Source: CALVGQ01 sp964369385 (GTDB lineage Bacteria; Bacillota_I; Bacilli_A; Erysipelotrichales; Erysipelotrichaceae). From it: a stretch of 64,000 bases of DNA. Both the position numbers and the translations under genes were made by a program. Under the pieces are notes generated by a model. The model did not search any database. It worked only from the letters and a program-made list of their open reading frames with translations, and had not been told where the DNA came from. Shown here in pieces: positions 44,473 through 53,315 of this stretch. The stretch is taken from NCBI GenBank assembly GCA_964369385.1, contig CAYJEY010000003.1:62001-126000 (forward strand), in the 5' to 3' direction. The stretch's first letter is position 1. Each line of letters starts with the position of its first letter.

Positions 44473-45777
44473 ATGAAAATTACAAAAAATGAAATGATGA
44501 TGGGTGCGAGTTATTTGTTAGCGTTTATTGCTTTCTCATTTGCTTATGGGTATTATCAAACTTACTTGATTCACCTTGGTTATGATGCAACACAACGTGG
44601 ATTAATGTTCACAGGAGCTGCTATTGTAGCAATTGCTTTTCAACTTATAGCTGGGTATTTGTGTGATTATTTTAGAAGTGATAAACTCGTGTACAATGTT
44701 GGGATGGCATTGATGATGGTAAGTGTGTATTTCCTGTTTAGTTATTCTGAGCAGATTTTTTGGTTCCATCTATTGTTTACATCGCTAGTTGGTGGATTAT
44801 GCAGGACAATCATGGCTGTGCAAGATGCCTGGTGTCTTGAAATAGACGAAACATGTAAAGCACATTATGGGCCACTTCGTTCAATGGGGTCTATCGGATG
44901 GATGTTTGGAACTACAGTAGGTGCTATGATCATCACAAACTATGGATATAGTGTCTTGGCTCTTGTCTTCTGTGTACTTGGCTTGCTAAATATTGTATTC
45001 AGTGGTTTTATGCAAGACGCAATTAAAGTTCAACAAGATGACAAACGTATTCAAGTACAGGATTTAAAAATACTGTTCACTAACAAGCGATACGTATTGA
45101 TTGTGATGACTTTTCTTATTGTCAATATGATTTCTGCAGCTGATATGTATACGGTTGTCGATAAGATGATTGCCCTTGGAGCAGACGAAACATTGATTGG
45201 ACAAAGGTGGTCAATTCAAGCCTTATGTGAGCTTCCACTATTTTTTGCGGGAACATACCTTTTAAATAAATTTAAAGGATATAAGGTTATGGTGTTTGGG
45301 ATTGTTATGTATATCTTAAAGTTTGTAGGATATGGAATTGTTCAAACTCCAGAGTTAATGGTGGCAGTTGCTTGTCTACAAGGGTTGAGTTTCCCGTTTA
45401 TTATGATTACGAGTAAAACTATCGTTGATGAAAATACACCTGTACAACTTCGTGCCAGCGGACAGACGATTGCTAGCGCAATATATCTAGGTGTTGCTTT
45501 ACTCATTACACCAATANNNNNNNNNNNNNNNNNNNNNNNNNNNNNNNNNNNNNNNNNNNNNNNNNNNNNNNNNNNNNNNNNNNNNNNNNNNNNNNNNNNN
45601 NNNNNNNNNNNNNNNNTAGGTGTTGCTTTACTCATTACACCAATAATTGCTGCAATGTTAAGTGAGCAGTTTGGGTTAGATTTAACACTTTATATCTTTG
45701 CAGCGAGTGGACTGATTGCTCTAGTTCTTGCATCAATCTATCAAAAAATACCTAAAAAAGTGACTTCTGTAATTTGA
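44473..45777 (+). CDS. MFS transporter, interrupted by an assembly gap
   Basis: Integral membrane carrier of the LacY/nucleoside-symporter-like group, starting two bases after hxlB, so in the same operon. About 11-12 hydrophobic segments are visible. The frame runs through a 100-N gap (45517-45616) flanked by identical 29-base sequences. Removing the gap and one copy (129 bases, 43 codons) keeps the frame and gives a 391-residue protein, close to the 388 of the carrier at 11547. The real gene is therefore probably intact. Likely imports the substrate of this operon, or exports a by-product. Confidence 0.82.
   Translation: MKITKNEMMMGASYLLAFIAFSFAYGYYQTYLIHLGYDATQRGLMFTGAAIVAIAFQLIAGYLCDYFRSDKLVYNVGMALMMVSVYFLFSYSEQIFWFHLLFTSLVGGLCRTIMAVQDAWCLEIDETCKAHYGPLRSMGSIGWMFGTTVGAMIITNYGYSVLALVFCVLGLLNIVFSGFMQDAIKVQQDDKRIQVQDLKILFTNKRYVLIVMTFLIVNMISAADMYTVVDKMIALGADETLIGQRWSIQALCELPLFFAGTYLLNKFKGYKVMVFGIVMYILKFVGYGIVQTPELMVAVACLQGLSFPFIMITSKTIVDENTPVQLRASGQTIASAIYLGVALLITPIXXXXXXXXXXXXXXXXXXXXXXXXXXXXXXXXXXGVALLITPIIAAMLSEQFGLDLTLYIFAASGLIALVLASIYQKIPKKVTSVI
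45488..45645. other. Scaffold gap with duplicated contig ends
   Basis: Exactly 100 N at 45517-45616. The 29 bases before the gap (45488-45516, starting TAGGTGTTGC) are identical to the 29 after it (45617-45645). Fits two contigs sharing an overlap that the assembler did not merge, padded with a default 100 N. Confidence 0.9.
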
Positions 45778-45801
45778 TTATTTTAAATAGTGTGATACGA
45801 T
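45774..45801 (+). promoter_or_regulatory. Possible promoter for the gene at 45826
   Basis: TTGATT, 16-base spacer, TACGAT; the -35 overlaps the end of the MFS gene. Confidence 0.4.
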
Positions 45802-45825
45802 ATCAACAGAAAGAAGGAATTTTCC

Positions 45826-46347
45826 ATGAATTTTGAAGAAGTCATACCGTTAGTAGTGTCAGTAGGTCTTGTGATGTATGGGATATATGGCAGCATAAAA
45901 GTTACAAAAGCAATGCTGAGTTACAAAAAAAATAAACAGCTTTATAATGAAAAAAATAAAAATCATGTAGAAATTATTAAAGATTATAATATATGGCTAG
46001 TTGGGTATGGAATAAGTGCGCTTATAAGTGTAGTACTACTGATCGAAGCTGCAATGCGGATTGATATTCTGTACACATGTGTATACGTGTTTCTGCTTTT
46101 TGTAATTTATATTTTAGCTTGTGAAACTTACATGAAACGACAAATTATGCTTGCAGAAATTGATTTTTTCTTTGATAGCCGCATTATTCGCTATCGAAGC
46201 GTAAGCAGTATTTCTCCTCGTAAAGGAATATTTCCTATTTACATGATGTACATTAATGGGCAAGATTCAGGACGACTTACTCGCAAAATTGGAGAAGAAG
46301 TTTTAGCGGCTAAGCAACGACTCGCAGATAGGAAGAAAAATAAATGA
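45826..46347 (+). CDS. Membrane protein of unknown function
   Basis: 173 residues. Three hydrophobic segments (about 8-24, 55-72, 78-97) with a Lys/Asn-rich loop between the first two, then a soluble C-terminal part (DFFFDSRIIRYRSVSSISPRKG) that ends in a basic KKNK tail. The C-terminal part may be a small PH-like or DUF5673-like domain, but I cannot assign it. Overlaps the HAD gene by four bases, so they are coupled. Confidence 0.65.
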   Translation: MNFEEVIPLVVSVGLVMYGIYGSIKVTKAMLSYKKNKQLYNEKNKNHVEIIKDYNIWLVGYGISALISVVLLIEAAMRIDILYTCVYVFLLFVIYILACETYMKRQIMLAEIDFFFDSRIIRYRSVSSISPRKGIFPIYMMYINGQDSGRLTRKIGEEVLAAKQRLADRKKNK

Positions 46348-47135
46348 TAAAATTAGCAGCATTTGATATTGATGGAACATTACTTTATGGACCAAATAAA
46401 CAAATTTTAGATTCAACAAAGGAAACACTAAAAAAACTTAAAGAAAAAGGTATTCGGATTGCAATTGCAACAGGGCGGTCATTTGCATTTTTACCAGAAT
46501 TACTGAAGACAGAACTTGGCTTCGATTATTTTGTTTGTAGCAATGGAAATGACATAAGAGATGCATATGGAAATTGTATTTCTCGTTCAAAAATGCCAAG
46601 TGAAGATGTAATAGCAATTACGAAAGATTTTGAAGAAGATGGATTAGCGATTTTTTATCAATTTACTGATCGTAGCTTTTCATACGTTAATCACGAAAAG
46701 TGTTTAAAGCATTTCATGGATTTTGTTGGAATGAAAGATGTATTATTAGATGGTACAAATAAACGAGATTATCACTATAGTGAGGCTCCTGTACAAGGTG
46801 TAGGTCATATGCCAGAACACTTAGTTGCCAAGTATCAAGAAAAATATAAAAATTATGATATTATTCATTATGGTGTAGATGGATATGACATTGTGCTCAA
46901 AGGAACTAGTAAAGCATCAGGACTTAAAATTCTTTGTGAAAAATTGGAATATAGTGTGGAAAATATTATTGCATTTGGAGATCACTTAAATGACTTAGAA
47001 ATGATTAAAACGGTAGGTGTGGGTGTTGCAATGGGAAATGCTTTGGAAGAATTAAAAGAACATGCAAGCTTTATCACAAAGGATTGTGATGATCATGGAA
47101 TTGCGTATGCTTGTAAACACTTTGAGCTGATATAG
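46344..47135 (+). CDS. Cof-type HAD-IIB phosphatase
   Basis: 263 residues, complete. Motif I AFDIDGTLLYG, ATGRS as motif II, FVCSNGNDIRDAYG cap entry, KASGLKILCEKL with the motif III Lys, and AFGDHLNDLEMIKTVGVGVAMGNA as motif IV. Likely dephosphorylates small sugar phosphates or cofactors. Paralogue of the partial gene at the window start. Confidence 0.9.
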   Translation: MIKLAAFDIDGTLLYGPNKQILDSTKETLKKLKEKGIRIAIATGRSFAFLPELLKTELGFDYFVCSNGNDIRDAYGNCISRSKMPSEDVIAITKDFEEDGLAIFYQFTDRSFSYVNHEKCLKHFMDFVGMKDVLLDGTNKRDYHYSEAPVQGVGHMPEHLVAKYQEKYKNYDIIHYGVDGYDIVLKGTSKASGLKILCEKLEYSVENIIAFGDHLNDLEMIKTVGVGVAMGNALEELKEHASFITKDCDDHGIAYACKHFELI

Positions 47136-47146
47136 AGGAGATAGTT

Positions 47147-47494
47147 ATGGCAAAAAAACAAAATGAAGCAAGAAAAACAAGTGCCCGCCTAGTCATGGAT
47201 GTATTTCATCGTCGCGGCGCGTATAGTGTAGAAACTGCAATTGCGACAAGCGAATTCCGTAATTTACATCTTACGTCTGCAATTATTTCTTACACAATTG
47301 GAAATTTAGTGAATGATGGTATTGTAAAGAAAGTAAATGAAGATTCATTTTATTTCGATAAAGTTGGATGGCGAAAAATGGAAAAAAAAGTGGGAAGAGC
47401 TTATTGGATTTTAATTGGTTCGCCACTCATTGTATTCTTGCTGATTTTACTTTTTCGATACTGGGACGAAGGAATAGCTGTATTTTTCAAGTAA
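47147..47494 (+). CDS. Small membrane-tethered protein with winged-helix-like N-terminus
   Basis: 115 residues. The N-terminal part (about 10-75) is helical then strand-like (VMDVFHRRGAYSVETAIATSEFRNLHLTSAIISYTIGNLVNDGIV), like a degenerate winged helix; one C-terminal membrane segment follows (about 85-103). No family recognised. Last gene of the unit with the HAD phosphatase. Confidence 0.6.
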   Translation: MAKKQNEARKTSARLVMDVFHRRGAYSVETAIATSEFRNLHLTSAIISYTIGNLVNDGIVKKVNEDSFYFDKVGWRKMEKKVGRAYWILIGSPLIVFLLILLFRYWDEGIAVFFK

Positions 47495-47508
47495 TATCAC
47501 ATAATTTG

Positions 47509-47560
47509 AAGACTTAATTTGTAAAAATGATGTATTTTTAGAAAATTAAGTCTTTTTTAC
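47509..47560 (+). terminator. Intrinsic terminator before the PTS operon
   Basis: AAGACTTAATTT / AAATTAAGTCTT 12-bp stem with a 22-base loop, then T6. Confidence 0.75.
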
Positions 47561-47594
47561 TTCAATTGTGTGAATTTTTTGTGAATATTATCGC

Positions 47595-47654
47595 AATGAC
47601 AAATGTAATAAGTTGTTAAAATGCTTGATATCACTTGCCGCAATAAGATATCAT
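47595..47654 (+). promoter_or_regulatory. Control region of the PTS operon
   Basis: Candidate promoter TTGATA (47625-47630), 18 bases, TATCAT (47649-47654). GATATCA occurs twice (47627-47633, 47647-47653) 20 bp apart. Upstream, AATGACAAATGTAAT (47595-47609) recurs with one change at 56207-56221 before the isomerase operon and may bind a shared regulator. Confidence 0.45.
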
Positions 47655-47699
47655 TGTATCAGGTAGTAATGATTTATATATCAAGAAAGGAATGTTTAT

Positions 47700-48125
47700 A
47701 TGAAATATGTTGTAATGGTAAGTCATGGAACTTTCGCCAATGGATTGCATAGTGCAATTAAAATGATGAGTGGAGAAAGAAGTGATGTATTAAGCACTAA
47801 TCTTCAAGATGGCATGAGTACAGATACATTTGTGGATAATTTTACAAAACTAATTGAGCCAATTCAAGCAGAGGATGATGTGATTTTATTTGCTGATATT
47901 TTAAGTGGATCACCATTTACGAATGCACTTAACGTGCTATCAGAAAAAAATCTATTGGAAAATACACTTGTGTTTGCAGGAATGAATATGCCTGCAGTGT
48001 TAACTTGTGTGCTGATGAAAGATAACATGGATAACGAAATGTTAAAATCGGTTGTGTTATCTGAGGGGCGTGAAGGATTATGTGAATTTAGTCCATCATG
48101 CGAAAGCGAAGAAGAAGATATCTAA
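47700..48125 (+). CDS. Mannose-family PTS EIIA
   Basis: 141 residues. Phosphoryl carrier with His9 in VMVSHGTFANG, then ILFADILSGSPFTNA, both family hallmarks. Takes phosphate from HPr and passes it to EIIB. An acidic tail (SCESEEEDI) follows the domain. First gene of IIA-IIB-IIC-IID. Confidence 0.93.
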   Translation: MKYVVMVSHGTFANGLHSAIKMMSGERSDVLSTNLQDGMSTDTFVDNFTKLIEPIQAEDDVILFADILSGSPFTNALNVLSEKNLLENTLVFAGMNMPAVLTCVLMKDNMDNEMLKSVVLSEGREGLCEFSPSCESEEEDI

Positions 48126-48137
48126 GGAGGAAATGAA

Positions 48138-48629
48138 ATGATTAGTTTTGTTCGCGTTGATGACCGTATTATTCACGGTCAAATTATTACACGTTGGTCT
48201 AAAGAGTACCCGTGTGACGGAATTATTGCTGTTAATGATAAAGCAGCGACAACTCCAGTATTAAAACAAAGCTTTACAGCTTCAACTGATAAAAAAGTGT
48301 TTGTATGGACTAAGGCAGAGTTCTTAGAAAAAAAAGACAAGGTATTATCAAGTGATAAACGTTATTTTTTAATTACTAAAGACCCTGTAGATATGGCTTA
48401 TTTACTTGTAGAAAACAAATTTGTTCCAAGTGATATAAAACGTATTGTAATCGGTCCATGTAATGATCGTCCAGGTTCAATTAAGTTAGGGCAAAATCAA
48501 TCTATTATCCAACCAGAAGCAGAAGCTTGTGAAGCACTTACAAATGCTGGATATGATGTGTATTTTGCACTGTTGGAAGAGACAGCGATTGGCTCATGGC
48601 CAAAATTCAGATCTAAATTTGGTTACTAA
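48138..48629 (+). CDS. Mannose-family PTS EIIB
   Basis: 163 residues. Phosphorylated at His13 in VRVDDRIIHGQIITRW. RIVIGPCNDRPGSIKLGQN is the typical central part. The sugar is not readable from IIB, but this subgroup covers mannose, fructose, sorbose and N-acetyl-hexosamines. AAGGAGG before the ATG. Confidence 0.93.
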   Translation: MISFVRVDDRIIHGQIITRWSKEYPCDGIIAVNDKAATTPVLKQSFTASTDKKVFVWTKAEFLEKKDKVLSSDKRYFLITKDPVDMAYLLVENKFVPSDIKRIVIGPCNDRPGSIKLGQNQSIIQPEAEACEALTNAGYDVYFALLEETAIGSWPKFRSKFGY

Positions 48630-48682
48630 TTTGGGAGATTAGTTATCAATTCAGATAATAAAATATAAAGGAGAAGAAAAAT

Positions 48683-49522
48683 ATGGAAGCAATTACTTGG
48701 CTACAAGCCGGCTTACTTGGTGTTATGTCATGTTTAGCAGCTTCTACAATTGCATGTTTAGGAACATCAGTTGGGAACTACACGTTAAACAGACCACTTA
48801 TCGCATCAGTATTTGTTGGTTTAATTATGGGGGATGTACCAGGTTGTATCATGATCTCAATCCCGATTCAAATTATCTTTATCGCACTTGTTACTCCAGG
48901 GGGAACTGTTGCAGCTGACTTACGTGCTGTATCTTACATTGGTATACCTTTGGCTTATGTTACGGCAAAATCTCAAGGATTAGCATTTGATAGTGTTGAA
49001 GCATTATCTCTTGCTGGTGCACTTGGTGCACTTGTAGGTACTGTCGGAACAGTTCAGTTTTATGGTACTGCTATGATGAATCTTATTTGGCAACACATTG
49101 GATGGGCTAGATTAGATAAAAAAGACTTTAGTATTTTAGGGAAAGTAGAAGTTCTACTTCCACTAATTTCTCACTTTTTCATCTCTTTCCTACCAGTAAT
49201 GCTAATTACTTATTATGGAGCTGAAGCAGTTAGTAGCTTCAAAGATGCTCTTCCGATGGATTCTTGGTATATGAAATCATTATTTACAATTGGTTCACTA
49301 TTACCAGCTGTAGGGATTGCAATCTTATTAAAATCTGTTGTATCTAAACCTGTTGATTTAATTTTCTTCGTGTTTGGGTTTGCACTTGCGAAATCAATGG
49401 GATTAACATTGATTGCAGCAACTGTAGTTGGAGCAGTATTTGCTTATATCAACTACCAACTTGCAATGTTACGCTCTCAACGTGTCGCTGTTGTAGGTAT
49501 TGACGAAGAGGAGGATATTTAA
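48683..49522 (+). CDS. Mannose-family PTS EIIC
   Basis: 279 residues, membrane channel component with eight or so hydrophobic segments; NRPLIASVFVGLIMGDVPGCI and ALVTPGGTVAADLRAVSYIGIPLAY match the IIC sorbose/mannose family. Ends one base before the IID start. Confidence 0.93.
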   Translation: MEAITWLQAGLLGVMSCLAASTIACLGTSVGNYTLNRPLIASVFVGLIMGDVPGCIMISIPIQIIFIALVTPGGTVAADLRAVSYIGIPLAYVTAKSQGLAFDSVEALSLAGALGALVGTVGTVQFYGTAMMNLIWQHIGWARLDKKDFSILGKVEVLLPLISHFFISFLPVMLITYYGAEAVSSFKDALPMDSWYMKSLFTIGSLLPAVGIAILLKSVVSKPVDLIFFVFGFALAKSMGLTLIAATVVGAVFAYINYQLAMLRSQRVAVVGIDEEEDI

Positions 49523-49523
49523 T

Positions 49524-50384
49524 ATGAAGAAGTTATCTAAAAAAGCGTTAAATAGTTCTTTCTGGCGTTGGTACTATGGGAACTTAACTTGTTTTACACA
49601 TGAGCACATGCAGACATTTGGATATATGTGGTCAATGTTACCAATTATTCAAGAATTATATAGTGATAAAGATGAGCAAGCTGAAAAATTACGCACTTAT
49701 TATCCGTTCTTTAATACTGAGCCACAAATTGGGGCAATGGTTGTAGGAATTACAGCGGGTCTAGAAGAAGCTCGCGCAAACGGAAATGAAGAAATTGATG
49801 ATGCTATGATCAATGGTATCCGTGCTGGTCTAATGGGACCACTTGCTGGTATCGGGGATTCTCTAATTGTTGGAACATATATCCCAGTATTATTAGGGAT
49901 TGCATTAGGACTTGCAGAAGGTGGTTCTGTTATCGGTCCAATCTTCTATATTCTTGTATGGAATGTTACAATTACTTGGTTCATGAAAACAATCTATACT
50001 CGTGGATATGAGTTAGGTGGAACAGCTGTTGAAGTTATCGTTGGTGAAAAAGCAACAGCGATTCGTGAATCAGCAGTAGTAATGGGACAAGTTATTGTTG
50101 GTGCAATGGCTGGTTCTTGGGTTTCAATCACAACTTCTATTCAATTAACAACTGGTCTTCAAGAAACAGCTCCAGGTTCTGGTGAATATGTTGAAGTACC
50201 TGTAATGCTTCAAGATAAACTTGATGGAGCATTCCCAGGTGTGCTTACACTATGCTTTGTATTATTCTGTTGGTGGTTAATGGCTAAGAAAAATATTAGT
50301 CCAATCAAAATTATGCTACTTATGGTAGTTATTGCATTTGTAGGTGTATTCTTAGGTGTATTCGATCCAGGATTAAGTTACTAA
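49524..50384 (+). CDS. Mannose-family PTS EIID
   Basis: 286 residues. Starts KKLSKKALNSSFWRWYYGNLTCFTHEHMQTFGYMW, the IID signature region, then IQELYSDKDEQAEKLRTYYPFFNTEP and GPLAGIGDSLI. Works with IIC to move the sugar. Start at 49524 has GAGGAGG upstream; earlier in-frame starts lie inside eIIC. A terminator closes the operon. Confidence 0.94.
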   Translation: MKKLSKKALNSSFWRWYYGNLTCFTHEHMQTFGYMWSMLPIIQELYSDKDEQAEKLRTYYPFFNTEPQIGAMVVGITAGLEEARANGNEEIDDAMINGIRAGLMGPLAGIGDSLIVGTYIPVLLGIALGLAEGGSVIGPIFYILVWNVTITWFMKTIYTRGYELGGTAVEVIVGEKATAIRESAVVMGQVIVGAMAGSWVSITTSIQLTTGLQETAPGSGEYVEVPVMLQDKLDGAFPGVLTLCFVLFCWWLMAKKNISPIKIMLLMVVIAFVGVFLGVFDPGLSY

Positions 50385-50392
50385 AATTAAAG

Positions 50393-50430
50393 AATCAATC
50401 CTACCTCCCAAGTGGGGTTGATTTTTTTTA
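50393..50430 (+). terminator. Intrinsic terminator of the PTS operon
   Basis: AATCAATCC pairs with GGGTTGATT, with an inner CTCCC/GGGG-type stem and T8 after it. Confidence 0.85.
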
Positions 50431-50446
50431 GATGATTATCTATAAT
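50418..50446 (+). promoter_or_regulatory. Promoter for the small membrane protein at 50474
   Basis: TTGATT, 17-base spacer, TATAAT. The -35 is part of the preceding terminator stem. Confidence 0.6.
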
Positions 50447-50473
50447 ATCAACGATAGATTGTACGGAGGGTTC

Positions 50474-50797
50474 ATGAAAACAAAATTAACAAAAGCTCAA
50501 CTCGAGAATATGAAAAATGATATTGCAATGAAAGATGTCATGACAAGGCGTATTGGTAACTGGTGGAAATTCAGTGGACTTGTAAGCTTGTTGTGCGCAG
50601 CTATTGCCTATGTAGGGTTTAGTGGTTCACAAGATAGTTATTTTATTTTTTCAGGAGACATGGCAATTATTATTTCATGGGTTTGTACTGTTTGTGCAAT
50701 TCTACTTGGTGTATTTGCACTGCTTAGTTTTCTAAGTTGGCGAAATAGTAAAAAACATATTTTGAAGTTGATTGAAGATTTAAAGGCTTATCGTTAA
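50474..50797 (+). CDS. Small membrane protein, two helices
   Basis: 107 residues. Two hydrophobic segments (about 32-47 and 63-85) with short basic ends (KKHILKLIEDLKAYR). No family recognised. Start at 50474 has CGGAGGG before it. Own promoter and terminator between the PTS operon and the sensory genes. Confidence 0.6.
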   Translation: MKTKLTKAQLENMKNDIAMKDVMTRRIGNWWKFSGLVSLLCAAIAYVGFSGSQDSYFIFSGDMAIIISWVCTVCAILLGVFALLSFLSWRNSKKHILKLIEDLKAYR

Positions 50798-50824
50798 AAA
50801 TGATTTAATATAATAATATAAAAT

Positions 50825-50870
50825 AAGTCAGTATTTTCCGTTATCATTTATGGAAGATACTGTCTTTTTT
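50825..50870 (+). terminator. Intrinsic terminator after the small membrane protein
   Basis: AAGTCAGTATTTTCC pairs with GGAAGATACTGTCTT (one mismatch, one G-U) and T6 follows. Confidence 0.75.
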
Positions 50871-51004
50871 ACATGAAATTTAAGAATATATATGTTTTTC
50901 TATGAGATAGAACCTAAAGTGTAAAGGTTAAAAGCAAAAAAAAGGAGGCTTATAATACTATTTTAGAAATACTAATTTTGTTTTTTTATTGTGTAGTTTT
51001 TTTA

Positions 51005-51013
51005 TGGTATAAT
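51005..51013 (+). promoter_or_regulatory. Extended -10 promoter of the sensory operon
   Basis: TGG-TATAAT about 28 bases before the first gene; no clear -35. Confidence 0.5.
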
Positions 51014-51040
51014 TTTAATGTTATAGCAAGGGGGATAAAT

Positions 51041-52003
51041 ATGAAGTTTTCAATAAAAATTTGTGCGATTTTTGCTGTTGTTGGATTAACTTCAAGTGGC
51101 ATCTTATATTTTGTAGGGGCAATTACTAATGTTAGCTATTCTCTAAAGACAAGTGACCCTCTTTATTTTGGTGTTACCTACATGAGTCTAAATAACGACT
51201 ACTTTCGTGTTATGAATGAACAAATAGAGCTCATAGTCGAAGGAAATGGCGACATTTTACTTGCGTTTGATGGGGGTTTGTCACTGGAACATCAACGTCA
51301 GCAAGTGCAATATATGATTGATCATGACTTTGATGTTATTTTTATAAATCCTGTAGAACAAACAGGCCTTGAAGACTTACTTGAAGAATGTGAGGAGGCA
51401 GGTATCGTAATTATCTTTTTAGATACGGGAAGCCAATCAAGTGAATACATTAGCATTGTTTCAGATAATAGTGAAGCGGGGAAGCTTATTGTTCAGGATG
51501 TTCTAAGTCACTTTGAAGAAGGTAATATATTATTACTTACACACGAACAAACTTTGTCGGGAAGTGATCGTATTTCTGCATTTAAAAATGAGATTCAAAA
51601 CCATGATAATTTCGAAGTTGTTGGTGAACTTAATTCTCAAGGGCAATTAGAAGTCGCTATGCCACTTGTAATGGATTATCTTTCAAATCATGATTCAGTT
51701 GATGTGATTGTAGCATTGAATGATTTAGCTGCATTGGGTGCGGTAGCTGCTCTTCAATCTTTAGGTATTGAAGGTGTTGCTGTATATGGTGTGGATGGTT
51801 CTGAGGAGGCGAAACGATTAGTTGCACAGGGACTAATGCAAGGGACAGTTGCTCAAACACCAATCTTAATGGGCGATAAGGCTGTTGAACTTGCTTATTC
51901 TTTACTTCTTGAACAAAGCATAGAAAATAGACAAATCATTATGCCGGTAGAGATGATTAATAGTGAAAATATTGAAATGTTTTCTTTGGATGGGTGGCAG
52001 TAA
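51041..52003 (+). CDS. Membrane-anchored sugar-binding protein (RbsB/periplasmic-binding type)
   Basis: 320 residues. An N-terminal hydrophobic helix (about 7-26) without a lipobox is likely to stay as anchor. The outer part is a type I periplasmic-binding fold like ribose/galactose/autoinducer-2 binding proteins: YFGVTYMSLNNDYFRVMNEQI, DVIFINPVEQTGL, IIFLDTG, VSDNSEAGKL, VIVALNDLAALGAVAAL, VYGVDGSEEAKRL. No ABC permease or ATPase is nearby. Directly before a histidine kinase, so it is most likely the sensor that presents a sugar to the kinase. Start at 51041 has AAGGGGG upstream. Confidence 0.85.
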   Translation: MKFSIKICAIFAVVGLTSSGILYFVGAITNVSYSLKTSDPLYFGVTYMSLNNDYFRVMNEQIELIVEGNGDILLAFDGGLSLEHQRQQVQYMIDHDFDVIFINPVEQTGLEDLLEECEEAGIVIIFLDTGSQSSEYISIVSDNSEAGKLIVQDVLSHFEEGNILLLTHEQTLSGSDRISAFKNEIQNHDNFEVVGELNSQGQLEVAMPLVMDYLSNHDSVDVIVALNDLAALGAVAALQSLGIEGVAVYGVDGSEEAKRLVAQGLMQGTVAQTPILMGDKAVELAYSLLLEQSIENRQIIMPVEMINSENIEMFSLDGWQ

Positions 52004-52004
52004 T

Positions 52005-53315
52005 ATGAATTATACAAAAGAATATCAACGATTAATTCTTGTCTTTGTGTTATTAATTGGGGTTAACTTTCTCCTTTTTTTCTTTATTAGTGGAACAATG
52101 ATGATCACTTTAGATACGATTATTTTGATGAATGATGGATATGAGTTCTTAGATGGAGTGGCTAGATTGCCCTTTACCCCTCCGGCATCAGTAGTAATAT
52201 ACAGCATGCTAAGTTTATTGTGCATATTTTTAATATCTTATTATCGACATAGCCGCAGAATTGTCTTAAATATTAGCGAATTACTATTTGTGATTCAGTT
52301 GATGATGAGTTTTGTTTTGATGTATGTTATTGGGTTTTCAAGTAATATGATTATACTATTGATTGTAGCTGATATTTTGTTACTTTATCGCTCAGCACGA
52401 GAAGGAGCTTTCTTACTTGTCGTATGTGCTTTAGCTTTTATTATTACTAGCATGGGAAATATGAATATTTTTTCAAGTATTCCATTTGAAAGCTATATAT
52501 CAGTATATAATACATCTACTCAATTTATCCTAAAAGGAGTACTTGCTGCCTTAGAAACTGGTGTGCTGGTTGTATTTATTGTTTTCTCATTTTTATTGAT
52601 ACAATTAGAAGTTCATGAGAGTTCTAATGTAAAAGAATTGAATAGTGAACTTATTTCACTAAATAATCAATTAAAAGAGTATGCGAATATTCGTGAAAAA
52701 ATGGGAGAAACAAGAGAACGTAATCGTCTTGCGCGAGAAATACATGATACTTTAGGTCATACATTGACAGGGCTATCAGTGGGATTAAATGCGGTTATGA
52801 TGATTCCAAACAAAGATGATGAATTGGTTCAAAGACAGCTTATACGTCTATCTGAAACTGCACAACAGGGTTTAAAAGATGTTCGGCGTTCCGTAAAAAA
52901 ACTACGTCCTGATGCCTTAGAGACACATAGTCTTAAAGGAGCACTTGGAATACTAATTCAAGATTTTTGTGCAGTCTCATCAACAGAGATTAATTTTGTG
53001 TGTCATTTGGAAGAATTACGGTTTTCTCCTGACGAAGAAGATGTTGTATATCGTGTAATTCAAGAAAGTCTAACTAATGCCATTCGGCATGGTAAGGCAA
53101 ACAAAGTTTTTATCTCATTTGCACTTGAAAATGAGCGTTTAATTATCATTATTGAGGATGATGGAATAGGTTGCAAAGAAGTAAAACCAGGATTTGGTTT
53201 ACACCACATGCAAGAGAGAATCAAGTTGTTGAGTGGTACTTTACGTTTTTATGGCCATGCCGGCTTCGTGATTATTGCCGAGATACCAATTAGAAAGGAA
53301 TTAGTATATGGTTAA
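52005..53315 (+). CDS. NarL-type (HisKA_3) sensor histidine kinase
   Basis: 436 residues. About six N-terminal hydrophobic segments (to about residue 200), a short coiled coil, then the dimerisation domain with His247 in AREIHDTLGHTL and a GHKL ATPase domain (VIQESLTNAIRHGKA, IEDDGIGC, GFGLHHMQERI). Little of the protein faces outside, so ligand sensing probably relies on the binding proteins encoded on either side. One base after the first binding protein; overlaps the regulator by eight bases. Confidence 0.9.
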   Translation: MNYTKEYQRLILVFVLLIGVNFLLFFFISGTMMITLDTIILMNDGYEFLDGVARLPFTPPASVVIYSMLSLLCIFLISYYRHSRRIVLNISELLFVIQLMMSFVLMYVIGFSSNMIILLIVADILLLYRSAREGAFLLVVCALAFIITSMGNMNIFSSIPFESYISVYNTSTQFILKGVLAALETGVLVVFIVFSFLLIQLEVHESSNVKELNSELISLNNQLKEYANIREKMGETRERNRLAREIHDTLGHTLTGLSVGLNAVMMIPNKDDELVQRQLIRLSETAQQGLKDVRRSVKKLRPDALETHSLKGALGILIQDFCAVSSTEINFVCHLEELRFSPDEEDVVYRVIQESLTNAIRHGKANKVFISFALENERLIIIIEDDGIGCKEVKPGFGLHHMQERIKLLSGTLRFYGHAGFVIIAEIPIRKELVYG

